From Boletus sp. NGJ (taxonomy: Eukaryota; Basidiomycota; Agaricomycetes; Boletales; Boletaceae): a stretch of 64,000 nucleotides of DNA. The notes beneath the pieces were generated by a model. The model was not told where the DNA came from and did not search any database. It saw nothing but the letters and a program-made list of their open reading frames with translations. The stretch lies in assembly GCA_019096195.1 (NCBI GenBank), contig JAGTXK010000125.1:124001-188000 (forward strand). Direction: 5' to 3'. The first letter of the stretch is position 1. Every line of letters starts with the position of its first letter. Shown here in pieces: positions 36,219 through 49,700 of this stretch. The translations under genes and the position numbers were made by a program.

Positions 36219-37260
36219 ATGTCTACCTACAAAAGGTTTGCCGTCGCTGGCGTGGGCAATGTGGGCAAGTTCATCGCGGAAGAACTGGTGAGCCAGCTCG
36301 TAGCAGGAAGGGCAGATCAAGTTACCCTCCTGACCCGAGAGGTAGCTATTTTTTTTATTTCATTTTTGACATAGCTGCGACGTTCAGGCTACGGCTTACA
36401 GGGGTCTAATAATCCGGTAGTCGCAGCCCTCGCAGAGCTGGGAGCAAAGGTTGTACATGTCAATTACGACTCGATCGACTCGTTTTTTTCTGCTTTTTTT
36501 CTGCACTTGCCGGGATCGAGGTTGTCGTATCCGTGCTTGGCTATGCTGGAATTGGGATATCTCAACTCAACCTCGCGGAAGCTGCAAAGGCCGCCAACAT
36601 CAGTCTTTTCGTTCCCTCCGAGTTTGGGATCCCTCAGCAAGTGAGGATTCCACTTGGTGAGGAAATTACCAAGAGGCTTGGCCCGGTGCCCATGACAACT
36701 TTCTACAACGGAATGTTTTCAGATATTCTCTTCAAGATTGCGTACGCGGGATTGCACCTTTTTGGGAAACGCATCCATGCTTATATACGCGTTTTAGGTA
36801 TTATGCAGGATTGATCCTATCCGGGGGAGAGGCTTTGGTCCCTGGAGATGGCACGCGCGACGTTTCTTTCACTACTTGTAACGATACCGGGCGCTACGTA
36901 GCCCACGTCCTCACAATGCTCCCCCGTTCAAGACTCAACGGTCGTAATTTCCGAATTGAGGGTCAGCGCGCCGTAAGTCATGCCTCGCCCCTTCCACTCA
37001 CACCTAACCTAGTTGCCTTGTAGTGCTTGAACGGCATTATTGGCGAATACGAAAGTCGCACAGGAAAGGCCATCAGGGTGACTTACCTGCCAACAAAAAA
37101 CCTCGAGAAAGCCGTGGCGGTGAACGAGAATGACATGCTCAGCGGCATCCGTCTGCTCTTGGCTACTGGGAAGGGTGTGGTTGGAGTCGAGGTTGAAGTC
37201 GATAATCACGAGTTCCCACATTGTATCCCGACAAGAGTGATAGACGTGCTTCTTTCTTGA
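36219..37260 (+). CDS. NmrA-like/isoflavone-reductase-like NAD(P)-binding protein (frame broken)
   Basis: Atypical short-chain reductase of the NmrA/isoflavone-reductase group, about 300 residues. Start at 36219: MSTYKRFAVAGVGNVGKFIA with the NAD(P) motif GxxGxxG. Then REGSNNPVVAALAELGAKVV, VVVSVLGYAGIG, LFVPSEFGIP, TFYNGMFSD, YYAGLILSGG and a C-terminus ending VIDVLLS. Introns lie near 36342-36401, 36740-36796 and 36973-37023. Between VNYDSID and LAGIEVV, the 11-bp string TTTTTTTCTGC is repeated exactly in tandem (36483-36493 and 36494-36504), which shifts the frame. With one copy the protein would read SFFSALAGIEV, as the family predicts. No GT/AG intron removes the extra copy. It is either a young pseudogene or an assembly artefact. 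The substrate is unknown. Confidence 0.8.
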
Positions 37261-37513
37261 TTTACAGGGGAACACCATTCAGGGGAGTGCTGTCGTGTAC
37301 TTGAAACACTGGCGGCAACGTGCCATTGTTGGTTGTACGATACTTGTGTATCTGAATACTATTCGAGGGTGTCGCTAGCTACGTTACAGAAATTACCGGG
37401 CGTGCGCTAGTACTTTTCATAAGTGAGAGTATTTTACTATTTCAGGAAGCCGCCCCGAGTTATATGTGTATGCCATTACTGTAGTTATAAGTAGTTACAT
37501 TGTAACGCTCGTC

Positions 37514-39789
37514 ATGACGGTCAAGGCTCCATCAAGACTTTCAGACTTGGTGCTGACACTTTTTCATACTTCCTTTCGACGTCGACTTCCCCATGATGTA
37601 CCGCGACAAATGCACCAGGCAGTCGCGCGCCCACCACATTTGCGGACGGCACCTGTCCCATGCCTTTCCAATGAGCATCTTCACGCGCTATATGAAGACC
37701 TGATGATACCGGACCCCTCAACAACACGAATCACTCAACCAGGCGTGGATTTGCAGCAATTCGATGCCCTACTTGTAGAATATGCGAAGCGGGGCAATAC
37801 TCAAGATTTTGAGTCGCTCATATCTCGCATCCCGTCTGGTGTGTCTCCATCTTTTTCTGAAGTGACTCTTTTCATTATCACATCCTCAGCGTCCCCGACT
37901 AAACATCAACGGGATCTGCATGTCAAAGCTCACATCGTTAATGCATCACTCTCCCCTCATCCCTCCCCACACTCAGCCGTCCAACGGTTTCCGACGGGTG
38001 CACTCGCAGTCTTGCACCAGTATGAAGCCAACGGTCATTTCGCCCCGATCCAATCGTACACCAGAGTTATCTCTGCTCTTTTTAATGTCCAAACATGCGC
38101 TTCTTTCGACCAAAGACTTGGACGTGCCGCAGCGCAAGCGCAAGCTTGGGATCTTTTCGCTCACATGCGTTATGTCGCCCACCCTGTTCCGGATGCCCAC
38201 CTATATTCTCTGATGATTCGGGCCTGCGGGTCATTCTCTCGGGCAGAGCCTGAACGTGCCTTGGATCTTTGGATGGAGATGCAGGAAAACGGAGTCAAAC
38301 CAACGAAAGGTGCTTACGAGGCTGTTATAAGAGTATGTGGCCGAGCTGGGCCAGAGTGGCTGGGAGAGGGCATGAGGCTTGCGAGGGAGATGAGCGACCA
38401 ATATTCAATCACGGGTGTGAATGGGAGAGGCTTATGGTGCGCTCTACTGGAAGGTTGCAAACGTGCTGGGGACCTCAAAAAAGCCAGATGGATACTTGCT
38501 GAAGCTGTACGAGACAGCGGCGATGGCGGAAGTAGGGAAGACTCGATGGTGGACGCGGAGCTGATGATCCACATGTTCCACACCTATGCGTCGTACAAGC
38601 CGCCGTTCAGAAGAGAGACGACTCGACTTGTCGATCGTAGCGTAACCTCAAATGCAGAAGTGTCGATGAATGAAACGCAAGTAGAGGAGGTATCGAGCCC
38701 CAACGGTTCACCCTTTCAAGTGTCCACCGAGCGGATTCGGAGAGGCGACGTCTTCGCTGATGTTCCGGTAGAGAATATAGAGAGCGTGCCTTCGTTTTCC
38801 CGTCTCCCGCCGCAGACACCCTCCGATGTCATTGCGGAAACGCGAGCACTTTTCAGCAGGATTCGTCAGGACAGATCTCTATCCCTGGAGGAGGCACGTA
38901 ATTACCCCCAAGGCGGCTTGCTCGTGGGCAGATTTGCGCATGTGGAGCTGACACCTGTCCTCTTAAATGCTTACTTGTCTGTATTTTACAGACACGCTAG
39001 CATCGAGACCTCGCAGGAAGCCTTTAATTCACTCTTCAGCAAAACCGATTCACCCAGTGGACAGATATTCCATCCCGACGAACACACCTACATCAATGCA
39101 CTCGAGAGGTGTGCGATAGCACGCATTGAAGATCGTCACATAGCAGCTCGATGGGCTAAGGACGTCTGGCGGCACTGGGAAACAGTAGAAGCAAACGGTC
39201 TGAGAGAGGGTAAGGTAAATATCGGGTCGTATGCAAGGTTGATTGAGAAGGCGCATGATGTCATGAGAAGGGTGCTTATCCTGTAGGTCATATCGCCGAC
39301 CATCTACATCCCATACTTGGCTCAACGTCCCCTCGTAGATCTGGTGACATCGACGCCGCTCAAGCATTATTGCGATCATTCGTTTCTCGATACCCGCCTA
39401 ATGCAGTATTGCAGCCAACCGACTCCCAGTTGGTTCCACTCGACGCATCTCCGACAATGATACCCATCAAGTCCCCTGCAAAATCTACGACCGCGCAACT
39501 TTTCACCAAACCCCCCATTCTTTCTACCCGCACAGTCCTCGCGAACCCAATGTCTTCTGCATCAATGGCCGCGCGACCTTTGGTTCGGCTTACGTCGGCT
39601 GTTTCCCCAAAGGACGATCGTGTACCTCCCATTATTGCATTCAGTGACGTCGATCTGCTCCACGCAAGGTTGGCCGAGCACGGGAGGGTCAAAGATCTTG
39701 GATATATCAAGTGGGTCTGTATGGCATACGCCAATGCACTCAAAAAGAGACGGGACGCGGTCCTCAAAGCTGCTCCGACGCCACACTAG
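37514..39789 (+). CDS. Pentatricopeptide-repeat protein, probably mitochondrial
   Basis: A 739-residue protein with PPR-type helical repeats; fungal PPR proteins usually bind mitochondrial RNA and help its processing, stability or translation. The model is join(37514..39282, 39339..39789), with a 56-nt intron (GTAGGT to CGTAG); the join gives RVLILSGDIDAAQALLRSF. The N-terminus is rich in Arg, Ser and Leu with few acids (MTVKAPSRLSDLVLTLFH), suggesting a mitochondrial presequence. PPR-like units include PVPDAHLYSLMIRACGSF, VKPTKGAYEAVIRVCGRAG and LWCALLEGCKRAGDLKKARW, and later HPDEHTYINALERCA. An in-frame ATG at 37466 would add 16 hydrophobic residues. It is transcribed in tandem with PAN3, 184 bp upstream of it. 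The specific RNA target cannot be told. Confidence 0.85.
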
Positions 39790-39973
39790 AAGGGGGTAGA
39801 ATATTAGGCGTGTATAGCATACTACTGATTAATGCTAGATATTCTAGGGGGTTTATTGAGCTAGATGCGGGATCTACCGAGGGATGACTAATGTCAAATG
39901 TGATGCACTGATTTACTGGTGGGTGCCAGTTTGACACATCTTTTCGAGTCCCTTCGCGTCTCTGGACAATTTA

Positions 39974-42666
39974 ATGGCGCATTTCGCAAAGCCTCAGTCA
40001 TTTAACTCGGCTGTCAGGATCGTTAATCCAGCGGAACAGTCAGACGACCCCAAACCTCTGCCCAAGAGGGGTATGTGCACCCCCTTCTCGTCCGTTCTCA
40101 TACAAACCTTCTTTGGCATTTGGCAACAGAATCGCCCCAGCGCCAATGCAGGAATGTGCTTATTTACGGGTAATACCCCACTCCACCCCTGTTCTCCAGA
40201 AATTGACCCACTAGGTCAGTTCCTGCCGGTTCCAAGATAAAGGCTGCATCTATTATCATCCCCCGGTATGAAGCTCGGTTCCGCCAGTTTTACGCTAACA
40301 TTCCCTCCAGCCGGATAGCCCCACCAATCCGTGAGTGGTTCCATCTCCAAACACGTTTGACGCACGCCAACTCTTTGCAGAGCACATCCAGATTCTCCAG
40401 CACTTGCCACATTGACTGCTCAAGCAGTCAATGCTCCCGTGTTTGTGCCCAAGACCAGTTTCAACCCAGTTTCAGCTACATCCCCGACCCCACCCCACTC
40501 ACTCTCACCCTCGTGAGCCCCACGTCATCTACCCTAGTGCTTTCTCTGAGCGTGTGACTAGTTCCTCCCCCAGTCCCTACTACTCGAGTCATGACGAATA
40601 CGACCTATATACGCAAAACCATGCAACTAATGGTTACAGTCAATCGTCTGACGAGCTGGATGTGGCAAATGAATATCAACAGGTGGAGCATCCACTTACG
40701 TACTTGTCAGACCATGTCAGTTTTTTGCCTCTGTCCTATAGATCGCAACCTGAATTCTCAACCATTCGTAGATGAGCCAGGCTGATTTCGACGACACTGC
40801 CACGTCTTTGGGTAGCTTTTATCAGCCTACTCAACCACCCTATGTGCAGCAACCTGTCAGTTGCACACTTGTGTTTGGACAGCGATGATCAAGCTTACTT
40901 GTGCTTCGATTTAGCTTGACTATCATCTTTACACTCGACCGATTCCCGAAACCTTCGTTCCGTCGCACTTCATGTCCGACAGCGTCCGTGAAGAGCTGCA
41001 AAGGCGTTCAGAAGCTGCTCACTCAATCACATTTCCATCGTATAACCTCCCTGAAGAGCTCCAGGGCTATCATTCACTCGTTCCACTCGAACAAACACAG
41101 TCTGACCGGCGGAAATTCTTCAGCTGGCTCTCAACAGTATACCGCGCGACAAATGCCCATGATGGCCAACCCTACACTTTGCGGCGAGTTGAGAGTGTGT
41201 TCTCCTTGGCGAAGGGAAAAATCAAACCAAACTAACCGGTGTAGATTTCAGACTGATCCACCAGGTTGCGTTTGATGCGATTGAAGCCTGGTCCCGAGTT
41301 CAACACCCCAATATCGTTAGGGTACGAGAGGCCTTCACGACGCGTGCCTTCGGCGATAATTGTCTGTGTTCCGTTCCATCTGAATTTCTGCCCTTTTGAC
41401 ACCTGCCTAATTCATAGCTCTGGTGGTATCGTATGATTATCATCCCAACTCGCAAACATTATTCGACCTGCACTTGCGCCCCAAGCAGTCTGTGTTTCCA
41501 CAGAGTAGGTTTGGAGGAACGACAAATGTTGCCATTCCCGAAGCCACCCTTTGGTCATACATCATTCAACTTGCGGGTGCGATACAAGCGATTCACGAAA
41601 CGGGGTTGGCGGCTCGCATGGTCGACCCGACAAAGATTCTGCTGACAGGAAAGAATCGGTGCATTTTGGCACTTTTCATCTCTCAGCAATTCATCGCTAA
41701 TATCATATCAGCCTACGCATTAGTTCATGCGGTATGGTTGACGTACTCATGTATGACACACGGCAAGATGTTGCTCTTCTTCAACAAGAAGACTTGGTTA
41801 TGTTCGGCCGGCTAGTTTTCGCGTTGTGTTGTGGCAACCTTGCGGCGATGAATACGTTGCCCAAAGCTTTGGACATGATGGGGAGGATGTATTCTGCTGA
41901 TGTTAAGACATTGGCGTTGTACCTCATCTCCAAGCCTGGTCCGCACAAGGTAAGCGATAGAAAAAGGACCAAGTTGATTCTAATGGCGGATCCCTTCGTG
42001 GATACAGGGTATTGCACAGGTCATTGAAATGATTGGTAAGAATCGGTTGCTTCGTGAGATGGATGAGGTCCAAATGTAGGCATCTAAGTGACCTGCTGGG
42101 AACCTTGCTCTGATTTTTCTCTCGGTTATAGTGGCACCGACAGGCTCGAGAGTGAGCTTGCCAGTGAGCTTGAGAATGGTCGTCTGGTTCGCTTGACTGT
42201 GCAAATTGGGGTTTATCAATGAGCGACCAGAGTGCGTGCTTTTGCCGTTCTACATTATGGGTTTCTCAGTGTAACTTTTAGATTTGCCCGTGAGCCACGT
42301 TGGTCTGAAACGGGGGACAGGTATATCATCAAGCTCTTCCGCGACTACGTGTTCCATCAAGTGGACGAAAATGGAAACCCTGTCGTCAACCTGTCGCATG
42401 TTCTTGCCTGCCTGAACAAGGTTGGTGTTGAGCTGCTAAATTCACACAATTGGGTGCACATGTCATTTTCGTAACAGCTCGACAGTGGAACGGACGAACG
42501 CATCATGGTGGTCTCTCGAGACGAACAAAGCTGTTTAGTTGTGAGCTACAAGGAGGTCAAGTCTTGCATTGATGCTGCCTTTAGGTTTGTCATACTCTGT
42601 CTGCTGACCGAGCCCGAGTTTACTTTGTTTTCGTGCTGCAGTGACCTGTCCAGGGCTTCGCGCTGA
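39974..42666 (+). CDS. PAN3: PAN3, regulatory subunit of the PAN2-PAN3 deadenylase
   Basis: PAN3 brings the PAN2 nuclease to poly(A) tails and poly(A)-binding protein in cytoplasmic mRNA turnover. In order: start [15 protein letters not shown]; a CCCH zinc finger spread over two exons ([10 protein letters not shown], then [11 protein letters not shown]); a Pro/Ser-rich linker ([12 protein letters not shown]); [18 protein letters not shown]; a pseudokinase domain ([40 protein letters not shown]); a coiled coil; and the C-terminal knob ([24 protein letters not shown]), ending DLSRASR. Exons 1-3 are 39974..40070, 40130..40169 and 40220 onward. Between [10 protein letters not shown] and [12 protein letters not shown] one extra base (A at about 42196) throws the frame; both sides match the family in different frames and no intron lies there. 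The gene is otherwise whole. The break may be a sequence error, a mutation or frameshifting. Confidence 0.88.
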
Positions 42667-42829
42667 AGACAAGATTTATGGATAAAATAGGTAGAATTTC
42701 GAAAAAAGACGCGGAAAAATACATAAAAATAGTTGTCTTTGGATTCTGGTGGGCGGTGTCTATTGAGCACAAGATAAAGTCAATCATGTGAAATTCTGAA
42801 TGGGAGTTGCACCGCTCCCCCTCCTTGTA

Positions 42830-45800
42830 ATGCCATCAGCTCCACGCCTCCCAGTCCTCCCCCTCCCCCACCCCATCCTCCTTCTCCCCACCGCGAGGCT
42901 CACCATCCCCATCTCGAAGGCACTTGCGGACAACCTCCTCGCCATTATCAATGACTCCGACGCTGGCCAGCCAGTTCTCGCAGCCATCCCAGTCCCGCTG
43001 CCCTTCGAACCCGGTAACGGTGATGTAGCTGCGGTACCACCCGTCACGGCCAATACACTACCGCCCGCACACGGGGTTGCTGCCCGCGTCGTTCGTCTCA
43101 TTCGTGCCCGCACCGTGGCTTCCCCCGCCCCTCGTCACCCCTACCTGCTCTATCTTCACGGCTTGACCCGCATTCGCCTTCTCCAGCCTCTCGGCTTGGA
43201 CCCCTCCACTCTTGACACACTCCCACAGCATGCGGTCACCTACCCCCCAGCCGACACGACGCCCTCTCACGAGATCGTCGAGGCATTTAAAGACGCTGCC
43301 CTCAGGTTGCTCGACCGGCTCGCCAAGGATTCCATCCACCCCCAGAGGAAAGATGACTGGCTCAAGGTTGCCTCCATGGTGGAAGAAATCTCCGACCAAC
43401 GCACCGCATGGATGGCGGACGTCCTCGTCGCAGCCATCTCCGGACAATACGCTGACAAACTTGGTGAGTCCGAATCCTCTTCATTCCCTTTTTCTTGTTT
43501 TTGCTCAAGAGCCGGTGTGCATGGTGATGTCCGCTAACTCCGATTCTGCGAGGTAGATTTTCTCGCGGCAACCGAGGTCGAGGACCGTCTTCGCCGTGCG
43601 ACAGAGCTCTTTATTAAACAGCTATCTATTTCTGAGGTCTCGCAGAAGATTGCCAGTGCTGTCGACGAATCACTTTCTCGCCAACAAAAGGAGTATTTCC
43701 TCCGTCAGCAACTCGTAGCGATTCAACGCGAGCTCCATAGCTTGCATAGTACGACTCCCGGACAGTTCGGCACCATTGGTGGGACTGGTTTTGGAACGGG
43801 GCACTCGGGTAGCGAATTGGACGAGGACGAACAGGCAGATGCAGATGACCTTGCAGACCTTCGGAAGAAGATCGAAGCCCTTGATGCTGGAAGTGAGGAG
43901 AGAAAGGTTGGTGTTAGGGAGTGGAGGAGATTGAAACGCATTCCCCAGGGTAGTGTCGAGAACGGTGTCATCAGAACATATGTGAGACTCTGCTGTACGC
44001 AGGGTATTGCGGATGCTGACTCGAGGTCTAGCTCGAATGGTTGACGAGTATACCATGGCCGTCTGCGCTGGCTTCCCAGACAACTGTGCACGACGCACTC
44101 GTGGATTCGGGGTTCTTGGCCAAGGCTCGGTAAGTGATCGCCCAGTCCAACATCGTCCCCCAGTTAGTGCTGCTGCTATCACTAATGAACAATTTCTTAG
44201 CGCTCAACTGGATGCAGACCACTACGGTCTCGAGCAAGTTAAGCGCCGCCTGATAGAATTCCTTGCAGTTGTCCGATTGCATGCAATTGCTGATGACACC
44301 ACTTCATCACCCTCCCTCACAGCAAGAGTCGAAGAGCCCGTGCATAAACTAGCCAAGGCATCATCGGACCGGTCTAGTCCCGACCGCGCACTGGTCCCGG
44401 TTTCTAATGGAAGACAAAATTTGGCTCCTATAGAGTCACCTAATACATCGGCACCGAAGAGGAAGAAGGGTGTGAAAGGCCCAATATTATTGTAAGGGGC
44501 AATGGATATTTGAACGTCGAATGTTGAAATGAATTCGCTCAACCTGTAGGTTTGTTGGCCCACCTGGAACAGGAAAGACCTCACTCGGCCAGTCGATTGC
44601 AAAAGCTCTAGATCGACCTTTTCAACGGATATCCCTCGGTGGTGTGCGTGATGAGGCTGAGATTAGGTTATTATTTTCGCTTCTAGATTACAAAGAATAA
44701 GGAACTCAAGTAGAGTTATGCACAGGGGACACCGAAGAACATACGTCGCATCGGGCCCTGGTATGATCGTCCAGGCGCTTCGAAAAGCTGGGAGGAGTGA
44801 TCCTGTTATATTACTGTACGTCCTTTCCGTCGTGATAGATCGTCTTGAGATGTCGACCTAGCGTCTTTGCAAAGCGATGAAATCGACAAGGTCGGTCATA
44901 GCAACTTCCACGGTGATCCGTCAGCTGCTTTGCTGGAGGTGCTCGACCCCGAACAGAACTACTCGTTCAACGCAAGTATAGGTTATCGTGAGGTTGTCGG
45001 GTCAGTCACTTACCTGCAATTTTCAGGACCATTATATCAACGTCCCCGTCGATCTCAGCCAAGTGCTCTTCATCTGTACCTCAAACACGCTCGAGACGAT
45101 ATCGGCTCCGCTGCTAGATCGATGTGAAGTTGTCGAGTTGTCAGGGTATACCTACGACGAGAAGGTGCACATTGCACGACGATTCCTCCTACCAAAACAA
45201 ATCTACGCAAATGGATTATCTCCATCCCAGCTCCAACTCACGGACAATGCCCTGCTCCACATTGCTACAGTATATACCCGCGAAGCAGGCGTGCGGAGTC
45301 TCGAGCGCGCGATCGGAGCAGTTGCCAGATTCAAAGCTGTGGAGTGGGCAGAGTACCTTGATACTGGCGCAAGAGAGGGGGAGAACCACAAGGAGTGGCA
45401 TGGTATCGTCGAGGACAACGAGCTAGAGAAGATCCTTGGCGTGCCCCGGTGGGACGGCGAAGAACGTGAACGTGAGGAGAAACGCGGCGTCGTTTACGGG
45501 CTCGTTGTCACTGGCATGGGCGAAGGAGGGATCATGCCGGTTGAAAGCACGGCTCTTCCTGGTACTGGGAGACTGAAGCTGACAGGTAGTTTGGGGGACG
45601 TCATCAAGGAGAGCGGGGAGATTGCCTTGAGTTGGGTGAAGTCCCATGCATTCGAACTTGAGATCACAGCTGGGCGGGGCATTGACCCGCTTAAGGTGCC
45701 AACCTCTATTGATATTCATCTTCATCTTCCCGCGGGAGCTCAGAAAAAGGATGGTCCGAGTGCAGGTATCGCGATGGTAAGGAACCTCCACCCTAAATAT

Positions 45801-46199
45801 CTGCACTCGGGTTACTCATGGCGCGCAGACATGCGCTTTCGTATCATTGCTCAGTGGTGCAACAGTTCCAAAGGACATCGCTATGACGGGCGAGGTTAGT
45901 CACGGAGCATCGCATGTCGATATCCCATATAATCTTCCCGGCAGATCACGCTCCGTGGGCGAGTGACACCCGTTGGCGGAATTCGGATGAAAGTCCTTGG
46001 TGCCCATCGGGCACAAATTCACAAGGTCATTCTTCCGTGGGCGAATAGAAAGGATGTCGAACACGACGTTTCGCCTGAAATACGACGCGAGATGCAATTC
46101 TGTTTCGTCCGGACGATCGACGAGGCGCTCGAAGCCGCGTTCGGGCAGGGAACGCTGGGATGGAGGAGAGAGGCTGTCATGCTGGAGAGTAGACTGTAA
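42830..46199 (+). CDS. PLN: Lon protease homologue, peroxisomal type (LONP2/PLN)
   Basis: ATP-dependent AAA+ serine protease for quality control. In order: the LON N-terminal domain ([19 protein letters not shown]), a coiled coil with [18 protein letters not shown], the AAA+ module with Walker A ([13 protein letters not shown]) and Walker B (VILLDEIDKVG), [19 protein letters not shown], and the protease domain with the catalytic Ser in [10 protein letters not shown] and the catalytic Lys in [17 protein letters not shown]. The last three residues are SRL, a peroxisomal targeting signal type 1 variant, and there is no mitochondrial presequence, so a peroxisomal matrix location is likely. A Lys/Ser-rich insert (about 44290-44470) precedes Walker A, as in other fungal peroxisomal Lons. 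I chose ATG 42830 because homologues begin near RLPVLPL; 42800 is in frame and possible. It lies in tandem 163 bp after PAN3. Confidence 0.9.
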
Positions 46200-46722
46200 C
46201 TTGGATGTTTTCTCTCAATGGCTTTGCTGTGTACTTTGCTAGACGCACTGTTGACATACATGTTAAATACAATTCGATGGCCGTGTATCATTAGATCCGG
46301 ACTGGTGCTGAACTCGAAGTCTCTTGTGGATCACACATAATGGTAACTAAATGCACTGTGGCGCAGAATATAGAATCACTTGGTAGGAGATACAGGGTTG
46401 ATTGACAAAAGGCAAATGTTGACAAGGTGAGCACTCGCTGAATCCGATAGTTACTTGGTTGTTCGAACAAAGAAAGGAAGAAAAACTAAAATTACCAAAA
46501 CCACGAGCTACCGTCTTCTATTACATGCGAATGCAAAAAAAAAAGGGAATGATATGCTGTGCCTCCTTCAGATGGCGATTGACGGAACGTAACACTCAGA
46601 GAATCCGGATTCGAGATGCAGAAACAAAGGGTGCCAAAGCTGATTAGTTTGCTTGCACTGGTGAGATATAAAGGGAGTGAATCTGAAAATATCCAACGGG
46701 TCGAGATTGGCTCGTTGTGACT
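46200..46722. other. Convergent 3' spacer
   Basis: 520 bp between the convergent Lon and importin-beta genes, with 3' UTR sequence and an A-run near 46532. No gene seen. Confidence 0.5.
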
Positions 46723-49700
46723 CTATACAGTCGCGCGTTTGATCATCTGGGTAGAAGAAAGCGGTCTGAGAGACTGGTGTTTTTATGAATATAAAGCGGT
46801 CTCACCTCACGGGCCCAACGCATAGTCTTTTTCGTTTCTTGCGACATACCACGCTTGTTCCGTAGGTCTGATGCTATCCATTCGGAAAGCAGCAGTTGTT
46901 TGAGTTGGCCATTGGGGAAGCAGTCCGCGAGGTCACCCAAGAGGCCAAAAGACAACTTGACAGTAGTTTCCGACCGGTCATCATCAGCCAAGCACCGTTG
47001 AATGAGCTCTAGGATATTCGACGAGTGAGGAAGTAACAGCTGGACTGGAGAAGATGTCATTGAGCGAGGGAGGAACATACAAAGTGGCGGCATACCTTTG
47101 TCAGTGTTCTTGAAGCCAGTAACAACTCCCGTGTAAGCTTCCAAAATACCCTCGCGCAGTTGAGTTACGTAGTCAACTAGATCAAAATCAAGCTATCGAA
47201 CTATGGAGTAAGTGTACACAATCAAACAAACGAAGAAGCACAGCTTACAGGATTGGGTTGAAGTGCACCAGCCTGCCTCAGCACACCCATGGTGGTGTCG
47301 ACATAGGGCTCAAAAGCAACACTAATCGCGAGTGCAATGTCACCAAAGCACGAAAGTATAGAGATCTTGACATTGCGATTCAAAACTTCGCTCTGTAGAT
47401 TCTCCAGCAGGACATTCATGAATGCGCCGGCGTATTGCGCACTCTGATCACCTAATGCGCGTGAGATATCACCAATAATGCCGACGGCAACCATGCACAA
47501 TTGGGTATCTTCGTGCGACTTCAGAGCGGTGTATAGGTATGGCAGAAACGCCTGGATATATGGCGAAAAGCCTCTCTCGAGGGCTACAGTGAAAAACAGT
47601 AAGAAACTACCGGTGACGAAGGACAGCCTGTGCTTGCCTGATGCTAATGACCCAACGACCAGGAACGCGTCCTCAAGAACAGTCGATGTCTTTCCAGCCG
47701 CCCGGATGAGTTCGATGATGATAGTCATGATGCGATCTGCCATGGGTTGAATACCGTCATTCAGTCGGCGAACGACACTCTATAAACCAGTCAGTGAAAA
47801 CTCTATATGATAATGGCAAAATGCAGCTCACAATCACAACACTACACAGGTTGCTTTGCAACTCATTCCAGTTGTTGCGGTCATCGACACCAACAATCTG
47901 GTTCTGTGATACCCGATAAGACAACTGTAGAGAGAGAAACGATCCACAGACCTGCATCCCCAGTAATTGCTCCATACGAACGAGAATGGTGATCAAAGTA
48001 TTTTGAACAACTGGGATAACATCAGCACTTGCATGGGTGACGTAGGAGGTGATAGCCTCATAGGCGGAAGTTCGGAAATTAGCCTCGTTAGTTGTCCTAA
48101 AGTAACCGTAAGGGTCCGGAATACTGCCTGAGTCTGGGAACACTCACGTCTCTGTAACACGAAGGAGAGCGTTAACAATACCGTCGTAATACGGTGATAG
48201 GTGGCCAGTTTGCGACGATTCATTTTCGTCCTCGAGATATCCAAGCTGATCGGCAAGGTTCATCAAGGCCCAGCAGCAGTTGGTCACAATCCGGGGGTTA
48301 TCCTGCAGGCCGGTCACAAGTGCAGATACCAAAGGATGGAGGTGAACATCAGGTTTAATTGTGATGATCAACAAATCACAGATGCGTCCGAGCGTCCATG
48401 CAGTCGTGTCCTTGACATGTATATTGGAGTCATTCATCATTCCGATCAAAAGAGGGAGAGCCTGGTTCACAAGGGGCATGAGCACGGTGGGATCAGGGCC
48501 ATCGAGGATTGAGCCGAATGTCATGACAGCAGCTTCGCGTTGATGCCAATCTTGTGACTTGATATGAGCCTCGATGAAGGGGATGACGGCGGGAACAATG
48601 GGATCCGCGACTGCCTGTGCCATGAAGTTCAAACATGTGCCTCCAGACATGGAAATATTCCACTCGTCTTCATCGGCGTCTTCTTCCTGACGCGTAAGAA
48701 GGGACAAAAGCACAGGTATCACTTCAGGTAACGCAACCTTGGCGAAAAATTTCGACTCGACCTCTGGCGGTTCGCCATAGTCAGCAGCCTGAGGAATAGA
48801 ATGAGTGATGTAACCCGGAACAAGAGAACAGGACTACCTCCCGTGCTTCATGAGCAAGCTCGATTTCTTCTTCGCAAACAGTTGTCCAGAACTCGACGGC
48901 CTGCAATGCTACGCGCTCATCATTATGTTTCATGCCCATGACTGTCAGCTGGACGTAGAGGGTCAGCACATAACAGGTCAAGCACTTGATGAGCACACAC
49001 CCCAAATAGTGCCTGTTCCATGTAAAACGCCATCTTGTCGTAATAAAGGGCCATTATCTTCACTAGACATTCGAATGCACCAACTTGAACGGCTACTGAA
49101 GGATTCTGGGTAGCTTCGCACACGACTTGCATTATGTAGTTACGCTCGCCCTGTTAAATTTTTAAGCAATAACAAATGGTTTAGTTCACATGACACACCT
49201 CACGCTCAAAGTTTTCCCGGACGAACTCGAGAGAGTTGTACAGCGCATGCACAGCAGCCAACTGAACTTCCGAGGACGGCTCGTCCTTGCGAGCCCCATG
49301 GATCACAGCAGTTAGGATCTCGTTTGATCGCAGACTCAAAATCTCGGGTTTCTGAAGGAAAGCGGTGAGACGATAAAGCATTTATTAGTATGACGACGCA
49401 CAATCGACTCGCAGATGTAACCGATGGTCTGCAGGGTAGCGATCTTGAGATTCGTGTTAGTTGAGTTGTTCACAAAGCCGAGCAGTAACTCGATGAGATC
49501 CGGCCATTGATCGTGTGGAAGTTCCACTGCTGCAATCGCGGCAACCACCTGAGCAGCAAAAGAGCCTGCCTTAACGATGGGGGACGCAAGAGTGACAAGT
49601 GCTTCTTGCTTGATCTTGCTTTTGGCAATAGCGTCGAGCGCCAACCATCTGTTTGCAGACTCGGTTTGTCTTGCAGCCTCCTGAATAACAAATGTAAAGA

